Assembly: GCA_020024475.1 (NCBI GenBank)
Contig: JAHHTS010000053.1
Coordinates: 1 to 14,315 of the forward strand
Length of the DNA: 14,315 nt
Direction of reading: 5' to 3'
Origin: Oscillospiraceae bacterium
Lineage (GTDB): Bacteria > Bacillota > Clostridia > Oscillospirales > Ruminococcaceae
The notes below the pieces were generated by a model that was given only the letters and a program-made list of their open reading frames with translations, did no database searches and was not told where the DNA came from. This document shows positions 14,191-14,315 of the stretch, piece after piece. Position 1 is the stretch's first letter. Each line of letters begins with the position of its first letter. Made by a program: the position numbers and the translations under genes.

Positions 14191-14315
14191 ATGAATAAAG
14201 AATTGCATAACCACAAAGAATCTTCTTCTTGCGGTCACGACCATTCTTATGAACATGAAAAATCTTCTTCTTGCGGTCACGACCATTCTTATGAACATGA
14301 AAAATCTTCTTCTTG
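14191..14315 (+). CDS. N-terminus of a His/Cys-rich metal-related protein, cut by window edge
   Basis: Only the first 41 codons are visible. ATG at 14191 follows AAAGGGGTG with good spacing, 19 bp after the csoR stop. The sequence begins MNKELHNHKE and then repeats the 14-residue unit SSSCGHDHSYEHEK, with 3 His, 1 Cys, 3 Glu and 1 Asp per unit. Such tails occur at the N-terminus of heavy-metal P-type ATPases and other metal efflux permeases. Being directly behind csoR, this is probably a copper-exporting ATPase or a similar transporter, but no transmembrane or catalytic part is in view and a small metal-storage protein is also possible. Confidence 0.8.
   Translation, partial: MNKELHNHKESSSCGHDHSYEHEKSSSCGHDHSYEHEKSSS
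14221..14315 (+). repeat. Exact 42-bp tandem repeats inside the His/Cys-rich ORF
   Basis: Two complete, nucleotide-identical 42-bp units (14221-14262 and 14263-14304) are followed by the first 11 bases of a third at the window edge. 42 is a multiple of three, so each unit adds 14 residues in frame. Identity at synonymous positions points to recent expansion by slippage or unequal recombination, and copy number may vary between strains. Confidence 0.97.

Overview
The window looks like chromosomal DNA of an AT-rich Firmicute, most likely a member of the Clostridia. The reasons are strongly AT-biased coding and intergenic DNA, near-consensus sigma-A promoters with 17-bp spacers, strong GGAG-type ribosome binding sites, tRNA genes with encoded CCA, many hairpin-plus-T-run terminators, a type III glutamine synthetase, an 'aluminium resistance'-family PLP enzyme and a copper-type CsoR. 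No IS element, phage gene, integrase or CRISPR array was seen.

Layout: 1-232 holds the end of a minus-strand tRNA cluster (tRNA-Trp, then tRNA-Asp cut by the window edge), with a promoter back-to-back with that of an OFA-like MFS transporter (+). The MFS gene converges on a PAP2 membrane phosphatase (-) across a shared bidirectional terminator. A tRNA-Leu(CAA) unit follows (-). From 2720 to 5785 lies a metal-ion cluster, all minus: a short cysteine-containing ORF and an attenuator-like hairpin, then mgtE (Mg2+ channel/transporter), a RimJ/RimL-type GNAT, and a ferritin-like/VIT1 fusion iron transporter. A gene-free, very AT-rich stretch (5786-6361) precedes a tightly overlapped minus-strand operon: murD, a GNAT protein and a methionine gamma-lyase/aluminium-resistance-family PLP enzyme, joined by two ATGA stop/start overlaps. 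It ends at a strong terminator. Divergent from murD is glnN (type III glutamine synthetase), with clear promoters on both sides. After it come a stand-alone lipoprotein of the oligopeptide-binding family and, at the right edge, csoR plus the start of a His/Cys-rich protein encoded by exact 42-bp tandem repeats.

How parts fit together: metal handling is the main theme. MgtE and the ferritin-VIT protein share a strand and probably a transcript. CsoR has a promoter with one palindromic operator between -35 and -10 and a perfect 16-bp palindrome just downstream, so it very likely represses itself and the following His-rich gene, probably a metal efflux pump or metal-binding protein. The observation that most deserves a second look is the mgtE leader. 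A 26-codon ORF with a good ribosome binding site precedes a GC-rich hairpin with a T-rich tail. The end of the short ORF can pair with the 5' arm of that hairpin, which is the layout of a translation-coupled attenuator. No M-box Mg2+ riboswitch was recognised there.
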